Shown here in pieces: positions 55,756 through 64,000 of a DNA stretch of 64,000 nt (the stretch's first letter is position 1; every line of letters begins with the position of its first letter). Made by a program: the position numbers and the translations under genes. This DNA comes from Neobacillus bataviensis (GTDB taxonomy: Bacteria > Bacillota > Bacilli > Bacillales_B > DSM-18226), in NCBI RefSeq assembly GCF_019969725.1, contig NZ_JAHXYW010000013.1:92097-156096 (forward strand). The letters run 5' to 3'. The notes under the pieces are model-generated. The model had not been told where the DNA came from. It saw only the letters and a program-made list of their open reading frames with translations, and made no database searches.

Positions 55756-57102
55756 GTGAGCGCAACCGCAACCACATTTCAATTTAAAATGCCTGACATT
55801 GGTGAGGGTATTCACGAAGGTGAAATTGTCAAATGGTTCATCAAACCAGGCGATAAAGTTCAGGAAGATGATGTTCTTTGTGAAATCCAAAATGACAAAG
55901 CAGTCGTTGAAATTCCTTCACCCGTAGAAGGAACTGTTTTAGAAGTATTAGTTGGAGAGGGAACTGTAGCAACTGTTGGGCAGGTCCTTGTAACCTTTGA
56001 TGCACCAGGATATGAAAATTTACAATTTAAGGGCGATCATGGTGATGAAGCTCCTGCTCCGGCGGAAACACCTGCAGCACCAGCACCTGCCCCAGAAGCA
56101 AAGACAGAAGCTGCTCCTGCTCAGGCACCAGTACCTGCTCAGCCACAGGCAGAAGTTGATCCAAACCGCCGTATCATTGCGATGCCATCTGTTCGAAAAT
56201 ATGCACGCGATAAAGGTGTGGAAATTGCTTTAGTTGCAGGAACAGGAAAAAATGGCCGGATTATGAAAGCTGATATTGATGCATTCTTATCTGGCGGCGC
56301 ACCAGCAGCAGCACCACAAGCTGCCGCAGTAGCTCCTGTTCAAGAAGAATCTCAGGCAGCAGAAGCTCCAAAAGCAGCTGCTTCAGTACCACAGGGAGAA
56401 TACCCTGAAACTCGTGAAAAAATGAGCGGAATCCGCAAAGCAATTGCCAAAGCAATGGTGAATTCCAAGCATACTGCTCCGCACGTAACTCTAATGGATG
56501 AAGTGGATGTTACAAAGCTTGTGTCACATCGTAAGAAATTCAAAGAAGTTGCTGCTGCAAAAGGCATCAAGCTGACTTTCTTGCCGTACATCGTAAAAGC
56601 ATTAACAAGTGCGTTGCGTGAGTTCCCTGCGCTTAATACATCTCTAGATGATGCAACAAGTGAAATTATTCATAAGCATTACTACAATATTGGAATTGCT
56701 GCCGACACAGAAAAAGGCTTATTAGTTCCAGTTGTAAAAGATGCCGATCGAAAGTCCGTTTTCTCAATCTCTAATGAAATAAATGAACTGGCTACAAAAG
56801 CACGTGATGGTAAGCTTGCACCGAATGAAATGAAGGGTGCTTCATGTACAATTTCCAATATTGGCTCTGCAGGAGGACAATGGTTTACTCCGGTAATCAA
56901 CCATCCTGAAGTAGCGATTTTGGGTGTAGGCAGAATTGCTGAAAAACCAATTGTTAGAGACGGTGAAATTGTCGCTGCTCCGGTATTGGCACTTTCATTA
57001 AGTTTCGATCACCGTATGATTGACGGTGCAACAGCACAGAATGCATTAAATCACATCAAGCGATTGTTGAACGATCCAGAACTATTGTTAATGGAGGCGT
57101 AA
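55756..57102 (+). CDS. pdhC: Dihydrolipoamide acetyltransferase E2
   Basis: 448 residues, core of the complex. One N-terminal lipoyl domain with the lipoylated Lys48 ([11 protein letters not shown]), an Ala/Pro-rich linker, a peripheral-subunit-binding domain about 135-175 ([15 protein letters not shown]), a second Ala/Pro linker and the catalytic domain ending with [15 protein letters not shown] start at 55756 behind AGGAGGATG. The linkers are GC-rich and create long false frames on both strands. Confidence 0.97.
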   Translation: MSATATTFQFKMPDIGEGIHEGEIVKWFIKPGDKVQEDDVLCEIQNDKAVVEIPSPVEGTVLEVLVGEGTVATVGQVLVTFDAPGYENLQFKGDHGDEAPAPAETPAAPAPAPEAKTEAAPAQAPVPAQPQAEVDPNRRIIAMPSVRKYARDKGVEIALVAGTGKNGRIMKADIDAFLSGGAPAAAPQAAAVAPVQEESQAAEAPKAAASVPQGEYPETREKMSGIRKAIAKAMVNSKHTAPHVTLMDEVDVTKLVSHRKKFKEVAAAKGIKLTFLPYIVKALTSALREFPALNTSLDDATSEIIHKHYYNIGIAADTEKGLLVPVVKDADRKSVFSISNEINELATKARDGKLAPNEMKGASCTISNIGSAGGQWFTPVINHPEVAILGVGRIAEKPIVRDGEIVAAPVLALSLSFDHRMIDGATAQNALNHIKRLLNDPELLLMEA

Positions 57103-57105
57103 TAA

Positions 57106-58521
57106 ATGGTAGTAGGAGATTTCCCAATTGAAACAGATACTATAGTCATTGGAGCAGGTCCTGGTGGATATGTTGCAGCAATTCGTGCTGCCCAGCTGGG
57201 ACAAAAAGTAACGATAGTTGAAAAAGAATATGTCGGCGGTGTATGCCTGAATGTAGGTTGTATTCCTTCTAAAGCTTTAATAGCTGCAGGACATCGTTAT
57301 GAAACAGCCAAACATTCAGAAGGCTTTGGTATTACTGCTGAAAATGTAAAAGTTGACTTTACAAAGGTTCAAGAATTTAAAGCTGGAATCGTAAATAAGT
57401 TAACTGGCGGTGTAGAAGGACTATTAAAAGGTAATAAAGTAGACATTGTACGTGGTGAAGCGTATTTTGTTGATGGTAATACATTAAGGGTAATTAATGA
57501 TGATTCAGCTCAAACATATACCTTTAAGAATGCAATTATTGCAACTGGATCCCGTCCTATTGAGCTGCCAACATTTAAATATTCAAAACGTGTTCTTAAT
57601 TCAACAGGTGCATTAAATTTAAATGAAATTCCTGAAAAAATCGTTGTCATTGGCGGCGGTGTCATTGGAATCGAACTCGGTGGAGCCTATGCAAACTTTG
57701 GCAGTCAAGTAACAATACTAGAAGGTGCTGAGGAAATTCTAGGACTTGGCACATTTGATAAGCAAATGGCAGCACTTGTTAAGCGCACAATGAAGAAAAA
57801 AGGCGCGGAATTCTATACAAAAGCGTTAGCAAAGGGTGTAGAAGAAACTGAAACTGGTGTGGTTGTCACTTTTGAAACAAAAGGCGAAGAAAAGAAAATT
57901 GAAGCTGATTACGTTTTTGTCATGGTTGGGCGTCGTCCTAACACGGATGAAATGGGACTTGAACAAGTTGGTGTAAAATTATCTGACCGCGGTCTTATTG
58001 AAATTGACAAGCAATGCCGGACAAATATTAGTAATATCTATGCGATTGGTGATGTTGTAGCTGGACCTCAACTAGCACATAAGGCATCCTATGAAGCAAA
58101 AATTGCGGCTGAAGCGATTGCCGGCCACCCTTCTGAAATTGATTATTTAGGAATTCCAGCCGTTGTTTTCTCTGAGCCAGAGTTGGCTTCTGTTGGATAT
58201 ACAGAATCACAGGCAAAAGAGGAAGGCATTGAAGTGATTTCTGCTAAATTCCCATTTGCAGCAAATGGCCGTGCCCTATCTCTTGACAGCGGTGATGGCT
58301 TCTTAAAATTAATTACCCGTAAAGAAGACGGTTTAGTAATTGGTGCACAAATTGCTGGTGCAAGTGCCTCAGATATGATTGCCGAGCTTGGTCTGGCAAT
58401 TGAAGCAGGAATGACTGCTGAAGACCTTGCGATGACCATTCATGCGCATCCAACTCTTGGTGAAATAACAATGGAAGCAGCTGAGGTTGCACTAGGTAGC
58501 CCAATCCATATTATGAAGTAA
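57106..58521 (+). CDS. pdhD: Dihydrolipoamide dehydrogenase E3
   Basis: 471-residue FAD/NAD disulfide oxidoreductase. FAD loop [19 protein letters not shown], redox disulfide [16 protein letters not shown] loop [12 protein letters not shown], and the C-terminal His-Glu pair in HAHPTLGE. It reoxidises lipoamide for PDH and probably for other keto-acid complexes. Last gene of pdhABCD, followed by a strong terminator. Confidence 0.97.
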   Translation: MVVGDFPIETDTIVIGAGPGGYVAAIRAAQLGQKVTIVEKEYVGGVCLNVGCIPSKALIAAGHRYETAKHSEGFGITAENVKVDFTKVQEFKAGIVNKLTGGVEGLLKGNKVDIVRGEAYFVDGNTLRVINDDSAQTYTFKNAIIATGSRPIELPTFKYSKRVLNSTGALNLNEIPEKIVVIGGGVIGIELGGAYANFGSQVTILEGAEEILGLGTFDKQMAALVKRTMKKKGAEFYTKALAKGVEETETGVVVTFETKGEEKKIEADYVFVMVGRRPNTDEMGLEQVGVKLSDRGLIEIDKQCRTNISNIYAIGDVVAGPQLAHKASYEAKIAAEAIAGHPSEIDYLGIPAVVFSEPELASVGYTESQAKEEGIEVISAKFPFAANGRALSLDSGDGFLKLITRKEDGLVIGAQIAGASASDMIAELGLAIEAGMTAEDLAMTIHAHPTLGEITMEAAEVALGSPIHIMK

Positions 58522-58529
58522 TAGTATAA

Positions 58530-58572
58530 ATAAAGTCCTTTTCCTTGTCATAAAGGAAAGGACTTTATTTTT
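58530..58572 (+). terminator. Terminator of pdhABCD
   Basis: AAATAAAGTCCTTTCC-type stem of about 18 bp (AAAGTCCTTTTCCTT with AAGGAAAGGACTTT) followed by nine T. Confidence 0.92.
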
Positions 58573-58620
58573 TTTTAGCGAATAAATATATAGATAAATG
58601 TATTTTGTGTGGTGATAAAT

Positions 58621-58863
58621 ATGAGGGTCTATATTGTCATGATGCTGCAATTTATCATTTGGAGTGGATATACCTTTATTGAATGGTTATCAAAACATGA
58701 TCAATTAATTTATAAGGTTATTATGTTCTTTGTATTTTTTTATTTAGCCTATTTAATAGGCAATCAACTAACTGGATCAGCTCGGAAAACGCTTTTCATT
58801 ACAACCTTAAGCTTAATTATTTATACCTCCATTCACTATACAATGGCCCTTTTTATCCATTAA
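58621..58863 (+). CDS. Small membrane protein, 80 aa
   Basis: Starts at ATG 58621 behind GGTGATAA; three hydrophobic segments are visible (VYIVMMLQFIIWSGYTF, KVIMFFVFFYLAYLIG, TLFITTLSLIIYTSI). No Cys, few charges. In B. subtilis the lipoprotein gene slp occupies this place, but this protein has no lipobox. No family recognised. Confidence 0.7.
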   Translation: MRVYIVMMLQFIIWSGYTFIEWLSKHDQLIYKVIMFFVFFYLAYLIGNQLTGSARKTLFITTLSLIIYTSIHYTMALFIH

Positions 58864-58890
58864 AAAAAGCCCCCTTAAGGGTGCTTTCAT
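58864..58890. terminator. Bidirectional terminator
   Basis: AAAGC-C-CCCTTAAGGG-T-GCTTT: an interrupted palindrome with A run on the left and TTTCATT on the right, between two convergent genes. Confidence 0.75.
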
Positions 58891-58893
58891 TGT

Positions 58894-59328
58894 TTATTTC
58901 CTTGGATAGTAATACATGACTCTTTCATTAAAAAGATGCAGTTCACCTTGTAACTTCTTTGCGAGGAATTTACAAAATTCATTAGCCTTCCCTTTATCTC
59001 CGAAGGTGGATTGTTCAGGCAGGGTCACTTGTATGTAAGATTGTTCTCGTTCTTGACCATTTTCCTCTCGAATGGTTTCTTTGTCTATCCCCAATAAAAT
59101 AGCTCGGTAACGGTCATGGTCAGAATATAAGTAAAACCAGGAGCCTTTTCCTTCATTGGTTTCTTTAATTTCATAAGGGAAAGCAGACTCTCCATACTGC
59201 CAGTTAAGTTGATCACCTGTTTTAGCTGTAATGTCTTTATAAAAATGAAATAATTCCTTTACCTCTTCAATAGATATAGTTTGTTTCGCAGATGAAGGCA
59301 CAAGCTTAATAAATGCATTTTCAGCCAT
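58894..59328 (-). CDS. DUF1885-type protein
   Basis: 144 residues, soluble alpha/beta. MAENAFIKLVPSSAKQTISI is the N-terminus; the middle contains SWFYLYSDHDRYRAILLGID. I assign DUF1885 from memory of the family's N-terminus. Function unknown. Three consecutive ATGs (59334, 59331, 59328) follow GAGGGGG; the third has the best spacing. Confidence 0.75.
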   Translation of the reverse strand: MAENAFIKLVPSSAKQTISIEEVKELFHFYKDITAKTGDQLNWQYGESAFPYEIKETNEGKGSWFYLYSDHDRYRAILLGIDKETIREENGQEREQSYIQVTLPEQSTFGDKGKANEFCKFLAKKLQGELHLFNERVMYYYPRK

Positions 59329-59490
59329 CATCATTCCCCCTCACTAGTCCGTTAATATATGCCCTTCTATTCTAGCACTGAACAAAAAGTGATGACAACA
59401 CTTACAAATAAAATGTCAAGATTTCTTGTCATTTTTCTAAAAATAAATTATAATAATATTCTAAATATTTAAATAAAAAGGAGGAGTCAA

Positions 59491-59790
59491 ATGGAGTTAT
59501 TTGATAAGCTCTATGATGAGCACGAAAATGCAAAAGTGAGGTTTATCGGCTTTACAACTGAACATACCCGCTATGACTTTGGTATTATTTACACGAATAT
59601 GTTTTTCGGAAAACCTCTTGTCATCTGCATGCAAACTGGCCGTTCAACTCTCCTCGACCCCAAAGATATTGAAGATATTGATTACCTTCAAACCGTATTC
59701 CGTATCCCTGACAAACAACAGGCTTCTGATTTGGCTGAATTCTTTAGAGAAGCAATACCGGCTGCACCCTTCGTCACTCAATATGAATAA
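59491..59790 (+). CDS. DUF3055/SAV0927-type small protein
   Basis: 99 residues, soluble. MELFDKLYDEHENAKVRFIG leads into a beta-rich centre (TRYDFGIIYTNMFFGKPLVI) and a helical acidic C-terminus. I assign DUF3055 by recollection; not characterised. AAAAGGAGGAG precedes ATG 59491. Terminator follows, then SR1. Confidence 0.75.
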   Translation: MELFDKLYDEHENAKVRFIGFTTEHTRYDFGIIYTNMFFGKPLVICMQTGRSTLLDPKDIEDIDYLQTVFRIPDKQQASDLAEFFREAIPAAPFVTQYE

Positions 59791-59797
59791 TGATTTA

Positions 59798-59826
59798 AAA
59801 AAAGGCCCAAAAGGGTCTTTTTTTAT
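59798..59826 (+). terminator. Terminator of the DUF3055-type gene
   Basis: AAAGGCCC-AAAA-GGGTCTTT with T run after. Confidence 0.8.
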
Positions 59827-59840
59827 GCTTATTTTTTAAA

Positions 59841-59851
59841 TGTGACATACA
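59841..59851 (+). promoter_or_regulatory. CcpN box 1 upstream of SR1
   Basis: TGTGACATACA fits the CcpN consensus TRTGHYATAYW at all 11 positions. It lies just upstream of the SR1 -35 element. Confidence 0.75.
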
Positions 59852-59859
59852 AATTAGGC

Positions 59860-59888
59860 TTGAAAAATTAAATGTGATATATTATTAT
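59860..59888 (+). promoter_or_regulatory. SR1 promoter with CcpN box 2
   Basis: TTGAAA (59860-59865), 17 bases, TATTAT (59883-59888). A second perfect CcpN box, TGTGATATATT (59873-59883), sits in the spacer and touches the -10. CcpN represses SR1 under glycolytic conditions in B. subtilis. Confidence 0.75.
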
Positions 59889-59902
59889 TGTCTTAAGGGA
59901 TA

Positions 59903-59916
59903 TTTAAACGCTTTCA
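59903..59916 (+). promoter_or_regulatory. cre-like site in the SR1 leader
   Basis: TTTAAACGCTTTCA matches the CcpA consensus except at the second base, and lies at about +9 to +22 of SR1. CcpA contributes to SR1 repression in B. subtilis, though through a more distant site as I recall. Confidence 0.5.
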
Positions 59917-59956
59917 AAATATTGGTCATTCAATTAATGAAAAGGGGATTGGACAG

Positions 59957-60079
59957 ATGGGTACTCTAGTATGCCAAACATGTAACTCTACAATTGATCA
60001 TTTTGAAGATGAAAAAGTAACTGTGCTTTATTCTAAGTGCAATTGCTGCGAAGACCAGCATAGCCACGAAGAAGTATAA
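59957..60079 (+). CDS. sr1P: GapA-binding peptide SR1P
   Basis: 40-residue peptide beginning MGTLVCQTCNSTIDHFEDEK. It carries CxxC near the N-terminus and a second CNCC cluster, ending in an acidic/His tail, and fits SR1P of B. subtilis, which binds GapA and promotes its association with RNase J1; rnjA is in the same window. AAAGGGGATT precedes ATG 59957. Too short for most gene callers. Confidence 0.9.
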   Translation: MGTLVCQTCNSTIDHFEDEKVTVLYSKCNCCEDQHSHEEV

Positions 60080-60102
60080 ATAATTGTCTTTATAAAATTA
60101 AA

Positions 60103-60136
60103 ACAGGATTCCGTCATTGGAATCCTGTCTTTTTAT
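60103..60136. terminator. Bidirectional terminator of SR1 and speA
   Basis: ACAGGATTCC-GTCATT-GGAATCCTGT with TTTTTATTT on the right and, on the minus strand, TTTTAATTTTA. The speA stop is at its edge. Confidence 0.9.
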
Positions 60137-61605
60137 TTTATGGCTTTATATTCTTTAATAACGTGAATCATTTTCAGTTCATCATCTTCTGGTCCTTGAA
60201 CAGGCAGGCCAACTTCTAGGTTTTTCGTGATATAATAAAGGTTTTCTTTTGTAATGATTTCACCAGGAATAAAAATTGGGATTCCAGGTGGGTAGACCAT
60301 GACAAATTCCGCAATGATCCTTCCTTCAGATTCGGCAAATGGAATCACTTCCGTATCCGCATAAAAGGCATCTCTTGGTGTTAATGCAAGCACAGGGATC
60401 TCAGGAAGCAAGACTTCTAAGGGTTCTACTTTTTCTGCACGGTGTGCGCATTCCTCAGCTAAATCTTTTAAGGCAGTAACTAGAAGATCTGCCTCATACT
60501 CGGTATCCCCTAATGTAATGATGCAAAGGATATTGTATAGGTCTGATAATTCAACTTCAATGTTATGTTTTTCTCTAAGCCATTTTTCAACATCATAGCC
60601 GGTTAAACCTAAATCTTTAACAGAAATAATCAACTTAGTCGGATCAAAATCATAGGTGGCTTTTGAACCTAATATTTCTTCGCCGACGCAATATATATGG
60701 TCAATTTCGTTAATTCTTTTTCGGATTGACTGGGCTAGCCTAATCGTTCTATCAATTAATTCTTTTCCTTTCGTTGCTAACTGCTTTCTTGCTGCGTCAA
60801 GTGAAGCAAGCAACAGATAGGATGTTGAGGTTGTTGTCAGCATGCTTAAAATGGATTGAACATGTTTAACAGAAACAAGACCTTCTTTTACATTTAGGAT
60901 GGAGCTTTGCGTCATTGAGCCGCCCAGCTTATGAACACTAGTGGCTGCCATATCCGCACCAGCCTGCATAGCAGAAAGCGGCAGATCATCATGGAAATGA
61001 ATATGGACGCCATGTGCTTCATCAACAAGGACAGGAACATTATAAGAATGGGCTATCTCAACTATTTTCTTTAAATCAGCAGAGATGCCGAAGTAGGTCG
61101 GATTGATAACAAGAACCCCTTTTGCATCAGGGTGCTGCTCGAGAGCCTTTTCAACAGACTCAGTTGTTATTCCATGGGAGATACCTAGTTCTATATCGAT
61201 TTCTGGATGAATAAATACAGGAATTGCTCCAGAAAAAACGATAGCCGACATGACGGATTTATGGACGTTTCTTGGTACGATGATTTTTTCTCCAGGACCA
61301 CATACTGCCATAACCATTGTCATGATAGCTCCGCTCGTGCCTTGCACTGAGAAAAAAGTATGATCGGCACCAAAGGCTTTTGCGGCTAAATCTTGAGCCT
61401 CCTTAATCATCCCCTTTGGGGAATGCAAATCATCAAGCGGTCCAATATTAATTAAGTCAATAGACAGGGCATTGTCACCGATAAAATTTCGAAATTCCGG
61501 ATCAATTCCAGCCCCTTTTTTATGGCCAGGAATATGGAATTGAATCGGATTTCTTTTTGCATGCTTTAATAACCCGCTGAATAACGGTGTTTGATTTTGC
61601 GACAA
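60133..61605 (-). CDS. speA: Arginine decarboxylase SpeA
   Basis: 490-residue PLP enzyme of the Orn/Lys/Arg decarboxylase class making agmatine for polyamine synthesis. FHIPGHKKGAG at the N-terminus, LVDEAHGVHIHFH with the PLP Asp/His, Schiff-base lysine in ATSVHKLGGSMTQSS, and the C-terminal domain with PPGIPIFIPGE. I chose TTG 61605 (MSQNQTPLFSG) with RBS GAGGTGTGG, which gives the same length as B. subtilis SpeA; the open frame to 61641 has no RBS. Confidence 0.95.
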   Translation of the reverse strand: MSQNQTPLFSGLLKHAKRNPIQFHIPGHKKGAGIDPEFRNFIGDNALSIDLINIGPLDDLHSPKGMIKEAQDLAAKAFGADHTFFSVQGTSGAIMTMVMAVCGPGEKIIVPRNVHKSVMSAIVFSGAIPVFIHPEIDIELGISHGITTESVEKALEQHPDAKGVLVINPTYFGISADLKKIVEIAHSYNVPVLVDEAHGVHIHFHDDLPLSAMQAGADMAATSVHKLGGSMTQSSILNVKEGLVSVKHVQSILSMLTTTSTSYLLLASLDAARKQLATKGKELIDRTIRLAQSIRKRINEIDHIYCVGEEILGSKATYDFDPTKLIISVKDLGLTGYDVEKWLREKHNIEVELSDLYNILCIITLGDTEYEADLLVTALKDLAEECAHRAEKVEPLEVLLPEIPVLALTPRDAFYADTEVIPFAESEGRIIAEFVMVYPPGIPIFIPGEIITKENLYYITKNLEVGLPVQGPEDDELKMIHVIKEYKAIK

Positions 61606-61789
61606 TTTATAACCACACCTCTTTATCAAAAAAATACACATTTTTTCATTTAATAAACATAAAACAAAAGCATTATAGCACTAATCGTTTACATTGCATA
61701 GATTTATTGTTTAGTTTTCCTTTTTAAAAGGAAAATTACCCTTTTAGAACGAAATAAGAAAGCATGAAATTTTTTAGGAGGAATTTAAA

Positions 61790-62749
61790 TTGAAGTGGCA
61801 AACAAGGGTAACTGATATTCTTAACATTCGCTATCCCATTATTCAAGGGGGACTTGCTTATTTAGCCTATTCCGAATTGGCAGCAGCAGTTTCTAATGCC
61901 GGGGGCCTTGGTCAAATAACCGCGATGTCTTTAGCTAATCCAGAGCAGCTGAGAGAAGAAATAAGGAAGGTAAAACAATTAACTAATCATCCTTTTGGTG
62001 TTAATTTTGCCATTGGTCAGCACGGCAGGCCATTCTCTGACATGCTGCAGGTAGCCATTGATGAAGAAGTACCGGTTGTTTCGATGACAGGCGGCAATCC
62101 AGCCCCTATTTTTGAACAATTAAAAGGAACATCAATAAAAACACTCGTACTCGTGGCCGCAAGAAGACAGGCAGTTAAAGCAGAAGAACTAGGAGCCGAT
62201 GCAGTCATGGTAGTGGGTCAGGAGGGCGGAGGGCATCTTGGCCGTGACGATATCGGTACAATGGTGCTAATTCCACAAGTTGTTGATAGTGTTTCAATCC
62301 CGGTTATTGCTTCAGGGGGAATAGGTGATGGCAGAGGGTTGATGGCAGCACTAAGTTTAGGTGCTGAAGGAATTGAAATGGGAACAAGGTTTATTGCCAC
62401 AAAAGAATGTGTTCATGCAAATGAGGTATATAAACAAGCACTAGTAGCAGGAACAGAAACCGATACGGTGGTTATTAAACGTTCTTTAGGCGCACCTGCC
62501 CGGGCGATAGCAAACAGCTGGACTGAAAAAATCATTGAAATTGAAAAAAATAAGGGTGACTATGATCAGTTAAAAGATTTTATTAGTGGTTTGGCTAATA
62601 AACGGTACATATACGAGGGTACTGTTGATGAAGGCTTCGCATGGGCTGGACAGGTAATGGGCCTTATTAAAGATGTACCAACAGTAGCAGAACTATTCGA
62701 GAGAATGATTAACGATGCGAAACAAATTCGTGCCAAATGGGGAAAATAA
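61790..62749 (+). CDS. Nitronate monooxygenase / FabK-like flavoprotein
   Basis: 319-residue FMN TIM-barrel enzyme. YPIIQGGLAYLA at the N-terminus, VMVVGQEGGGHLGRDD with the active-site His, and the phosphate-binding PVIASGGIGDGRGLMAALSLGAEG. The family includes nitronate monooxygenases and the FabK-type enoyl-ACP reductase; sequence alone does not separate them, and B. subtilis YrpB is of this class. TTG start at 61790 with AGGAGG upstream. Divergent from speA. Confidence 0.88.
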   Translation: MKWQTRVTDILNIRYPIIQGGLAYLAYSELAAAVSNAGGLGQITAMSLANPEQLREEIRKVKQLTNHPFGVNFAIGQHGRPFSDMLQVAIDEEVPVVSMTGGNPAPIFEQLKGTSIKTLVLVAARRQAVKAEELGADAVMVVGQEGGGHLGRDDIGTMVLIPQVVDSVSIPVIASGGIGDGRGLMAALSLGAEGIEMGTRFIATKECVHANEVYKQALVAGTETDTVVIKRSLGAPARAIANSWTEKIIEIEKNKGDYDQLKDFISGLANKRYIYEGTVDEGFAWAGQVMGLIKDVPTVAELFERMINDAKQIRAKWGK

Positions 62750-62787
62750 GGTATGATACTCTTGAATGATTAGTAAGAGGTGAAGAA

Positions 62788-63060
62788 ATGGAGTACCAAT
62801 ACCCGATTGATTATAACTGGACAACTGATGAAATCGTTGATGTCATTAACTTTTTTGAAGCAATTGAGAGGGCTTATGAAAAAGGAATTGAACGCGATGA
62901 GGTAATGAGGATTTACCGCCGTTTTAAAGAAATTGTCCCAAGTAAAGCGCAGGAGAAAACGCTTTGTGGAGAATTTGAGGAAATAAGCGGCTATTCTTCA
63001 TACCGTACTATAAAAAAGGCAAAAGACGCTTCATCTGGAGAACGCATATTAATGAGGTAA
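62788..63060 (+). CDS. yktA: UPF0223 family protein YktA
   Basis: 90-residue protein. [20 protein letters not shown] is the N-terminus, the centre is helical with [15 protein letters not shown], and the family fold is a small helical bundle of unknown function. AGAGGTGAAGAA precedes ATG 62788. yktA is near speA in B. subtilis. The sequence after its stop (AAAAAGCTCCCGAA) looks like the left arm of a terminator cut by the IS element. Confidence 0.9.
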   Translation: MEYQYPIDYNWTTDEIVDVINFFEAIERAYEKGIERDEVMRIYRRFKEIVPSKAQEKTLCGEFEEISGYSSYRTIKKAKDASSGERILMR

Positions 63061-63067
63061 AAAGAAA

Positions 63068-63081
63068 AAGCTCCCGAATTT
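63068..63081 (+). other. Left half of an interrupted terminator of yktA
   Basis: AAAGCTCCCGAATT lies directly before the IS end and has no complementary arm on this side. Standard terminators in this window have the form A-run, stem, loop, stem, T-run, so the missing arm (TTCGGGAGC plus T run) is expected on the far side of the IS, outside the window. Confidence 0.45.
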
Positions 63082-64000
63082 TGAACTGACCCAATAAAGT
63101 TAGACAAAAAGTTTAGGCTGCTTTCAAGACCTGAGTCCGGTATTCGACTGGACTTAGGTCTTTTAATTTTGCCTTCATTCGTTTGTGATTGTAATAATAA
63201 ATATATTCTTCTAATTCTCGTTCGAAATGCTCCATACTCTCAAATTCTTGTAAGTAGAGTAGTTCAGACTTTAATAAGCCAAAGAAATTTTCTATGACTG
63301 CGTTGTCTAAACAATTACCCTTACGGGACATACTCTGTCGTATACCATGTTCTTTTAATTTATTTTGATATTTACTCATCTGATAATGCCAGCCTTGATC
63401 TGAATGGAGGATAACTTCATCATCAGGTTTTATTCTTTTTATTGCTTCATTAAGCATATCTCCAACAAGAGAATAAACAGGACGGTTCATAACTTTGTAA
63501 GCAATTATTTCTCCATTACATAAATCTAAAACAGGCGATAAATATCGTTTTTCCCCAAATAAATGAAATTCTGTAACATCAGTTACCCATTTCTCATTCA
63601 TGTTACCTGCGCTAAAATCGCGATTCAGTATATTGGGTGCTACTTTTCCAATTGTTCCACGGTATGAACGGTACTTTTTCAAACGGACCTCACATTTTAA
63701 GCCCATCTCATTCATTATTCGATTAATGGTCTTGGGATCATGGTAAATATTCTTTTTCTCCAATTCTTTTGTGATACGACGGTAACCATAACGTCCTTTA
63801 TGCTCATGATAAATAGCTACAATCGCTTCTTTTACCTTTGCATATTTATCTTCATTATTTAATCGTTTTTCCCAGTAATAGTACGTACTACGTGGAATGT
63901 CTGCGACTTTAACTATTTCCACTACATCAAATTCATGCTTTAGTTCAAAAATTACTTGCGCTTTGATTTTGTTTGTAATTTTTCCTGTTCTCGAACTAAA
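63082..64000 (-). mobile_element. IS3-family (IS150-like) insertion sequence, right part
   Basis: The end begins TGAACTGACCCAATAAAGTT, a terminal inverted repeat of the type TGAACTG-CCC common in IS3-family elements, followed 30 bases later by the transposase stop. The element continues past the right edge of the window; neither its other end nor the target duplication can be seen. Its orientation is minus. Confidence 0.85.
63113..64000 (-). CDS. IS3-family transposase OrfB (partial at window edge)
   Basis: DDE transposase. The N-terminal HTH_21-like segment [13 protein letters not shown], then the integrase core with catalytic residues in [11 protein letters not shown] (Asp), [12 protein letters not shown] (Asp) and [18 protein letters not shown] (Glu). 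A start at GTG 63922 is possible, but the frame is open to the window edge with family-like sequence ([19 protein letters not shown]), so the true start, or a frameshift from OrfA, lies outside. No disabling mutation is visible. Confidence 0.92.
   Translation of the reverse strand, partial: FSSRTGKITNKIKAQVIFELKHEFDVVEIVKVADIPRSTYYYWEKRLNNEDKYAKVKEAIVAIYHEHKGRYGYRRITKELEKKNIYHDPKTINRIMNEMGLKCEVRLKKYRSYRGTIGKVAPNILNRDFSAGNMNEKWVTDVTEFHLFGEKRYLSPVLDLCNGEIIAYKVMNRPVYSLVGDMLNEAIKRIKPDDEVILHSDQGWHYQMSKYQNKLKEHGIRQSMSRKGNCLDNAVIENFFGLLKSELLYLQEFESMEHFERELEEYIYYYNHKRMKAKLKDLSPVEYRTQVLKAA

Larger units (their letters stand above)
59895..60135 (+). ncRNA. Dual-function small RNA SR1
   Basis: Transcript of about 240 nt predicted from the promoter start near 59895 to the terminator at 60103-60136, containing the SR1P reading frame. 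In B. subtilis SR1 (about 205 nt) lies between pdhD and speA, base-pairs with ahrC mRNA and encodes SR1P. Position, peptide and CcpN control all agree here. I could not test the ahrC pairing because ahrC is not in the window. Confidence 0.85.

Noticed and set aside
55997..56591. Long frames on both strands within pdhC
   Set aside because: They arise from the Ala/Pro-rich, GC-rich linkers of the E2 gene.

Overview
This 64 kb window is a chromosomal segment of a low-GC, endospore-forming Firmicute of the Bacillaceae. It is close to Bacillus in gene content and order but is not B. subtilis itself. The assignment rests on the methionine-salvage mtnK/mtnE/mtnWXBD block with S-box leaders, the order kinD-mhqR-(x)-clpE-ykvI, then ptsHI, ykwC, patA, ykyB, ykuE, ykuI, ykuJ, ykuL, ccpC, dapH-dapL, ykuU-ykuV, ktrC, rnjA-rpoY, ykrA, def, ykyA, pdhABCD, the small RNA SR1, speA and yktA. 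That order follows the B. subtilis ykr/ykv/ykw/yku/ykq region almost gene for gene, with defined insertions and losses. RBSs are strong AAGGAGG types, and TTG/GTG starts are common.

Layout. 1-7.0 kb: an ArsR-type regulator and methionine salvage, with two SAM riboswitches, one facing mtnK and one facing mtnWXBD; mtnA is not in the window. 7.0-13.7 kb: the most accessory stretch. It has a 174-bp dispersed repeat with terminal inverted repeats, a Spo0E-type phosphatase preceded by two exact Spo0A boxes, a ZIP metal transporter, a complete fixABCX-type electron-transfer-flavoprotein operon, an unknown 115-aa protein, and a hemerythrin-domain protein with an Fnr-like box at -41.5. 13.7-21.6 kb: kinD, mhqR, an M3 oligopeptidase where B. 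subtilis has motAB, clpE with CtsR operators, ykvI and a CPBP protease. 21.7-25.9 kb: small proteins and a MoxR/DUF58/membrane-protein operon. 25.9-31.6 kb: glpK, glpD, ptsH and ptsI. 31.6-47.7 kb: a truncated copy of the dispersed repeat, then redox enzymes, lysine/DAP synthesis (patA, dapH, dapL), a degenerate EAL protein (YkuI), the c-di-AMP-linked proteins YkuL and KtrC, CcpC and peroxiredoxin/thioredoxin proteins; cheV is missing beside ykyB. 47.7-63.1 kb: RNase J1 and RpoY, deformylase, pyruvate dehydrogenase, SR1/SR1P with two CcpN boxes, arginine decarboxylase, an NMO/FabK-like flavoenzyme and a UPF0223 protein. 63.1-64.0 kb: the right end of an IS3-family (IS150-like) element that appears to split the yktA terminator and runs off the window.

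How the genes work together. Methionine salvage returns methylthioribose to methionine under SAM-riboswitch control. HPr/EI feed the PTS and, by conservation of GlpK His230, are likely to activate glycerol kinase next door. The pyruvate dehydrogenase, SR1P, CcpC and CcpN/CcpA signals form a central-carbon control block. Spo0E and KinD are opposing inputs to the sporulation phosphorelay. FixABCX and the Fnr-box hemerythrin suggest adaptation to low oxygen or unusual electron flow. No CRISPR array, prophage, rRNA or tRNA gene was seen.
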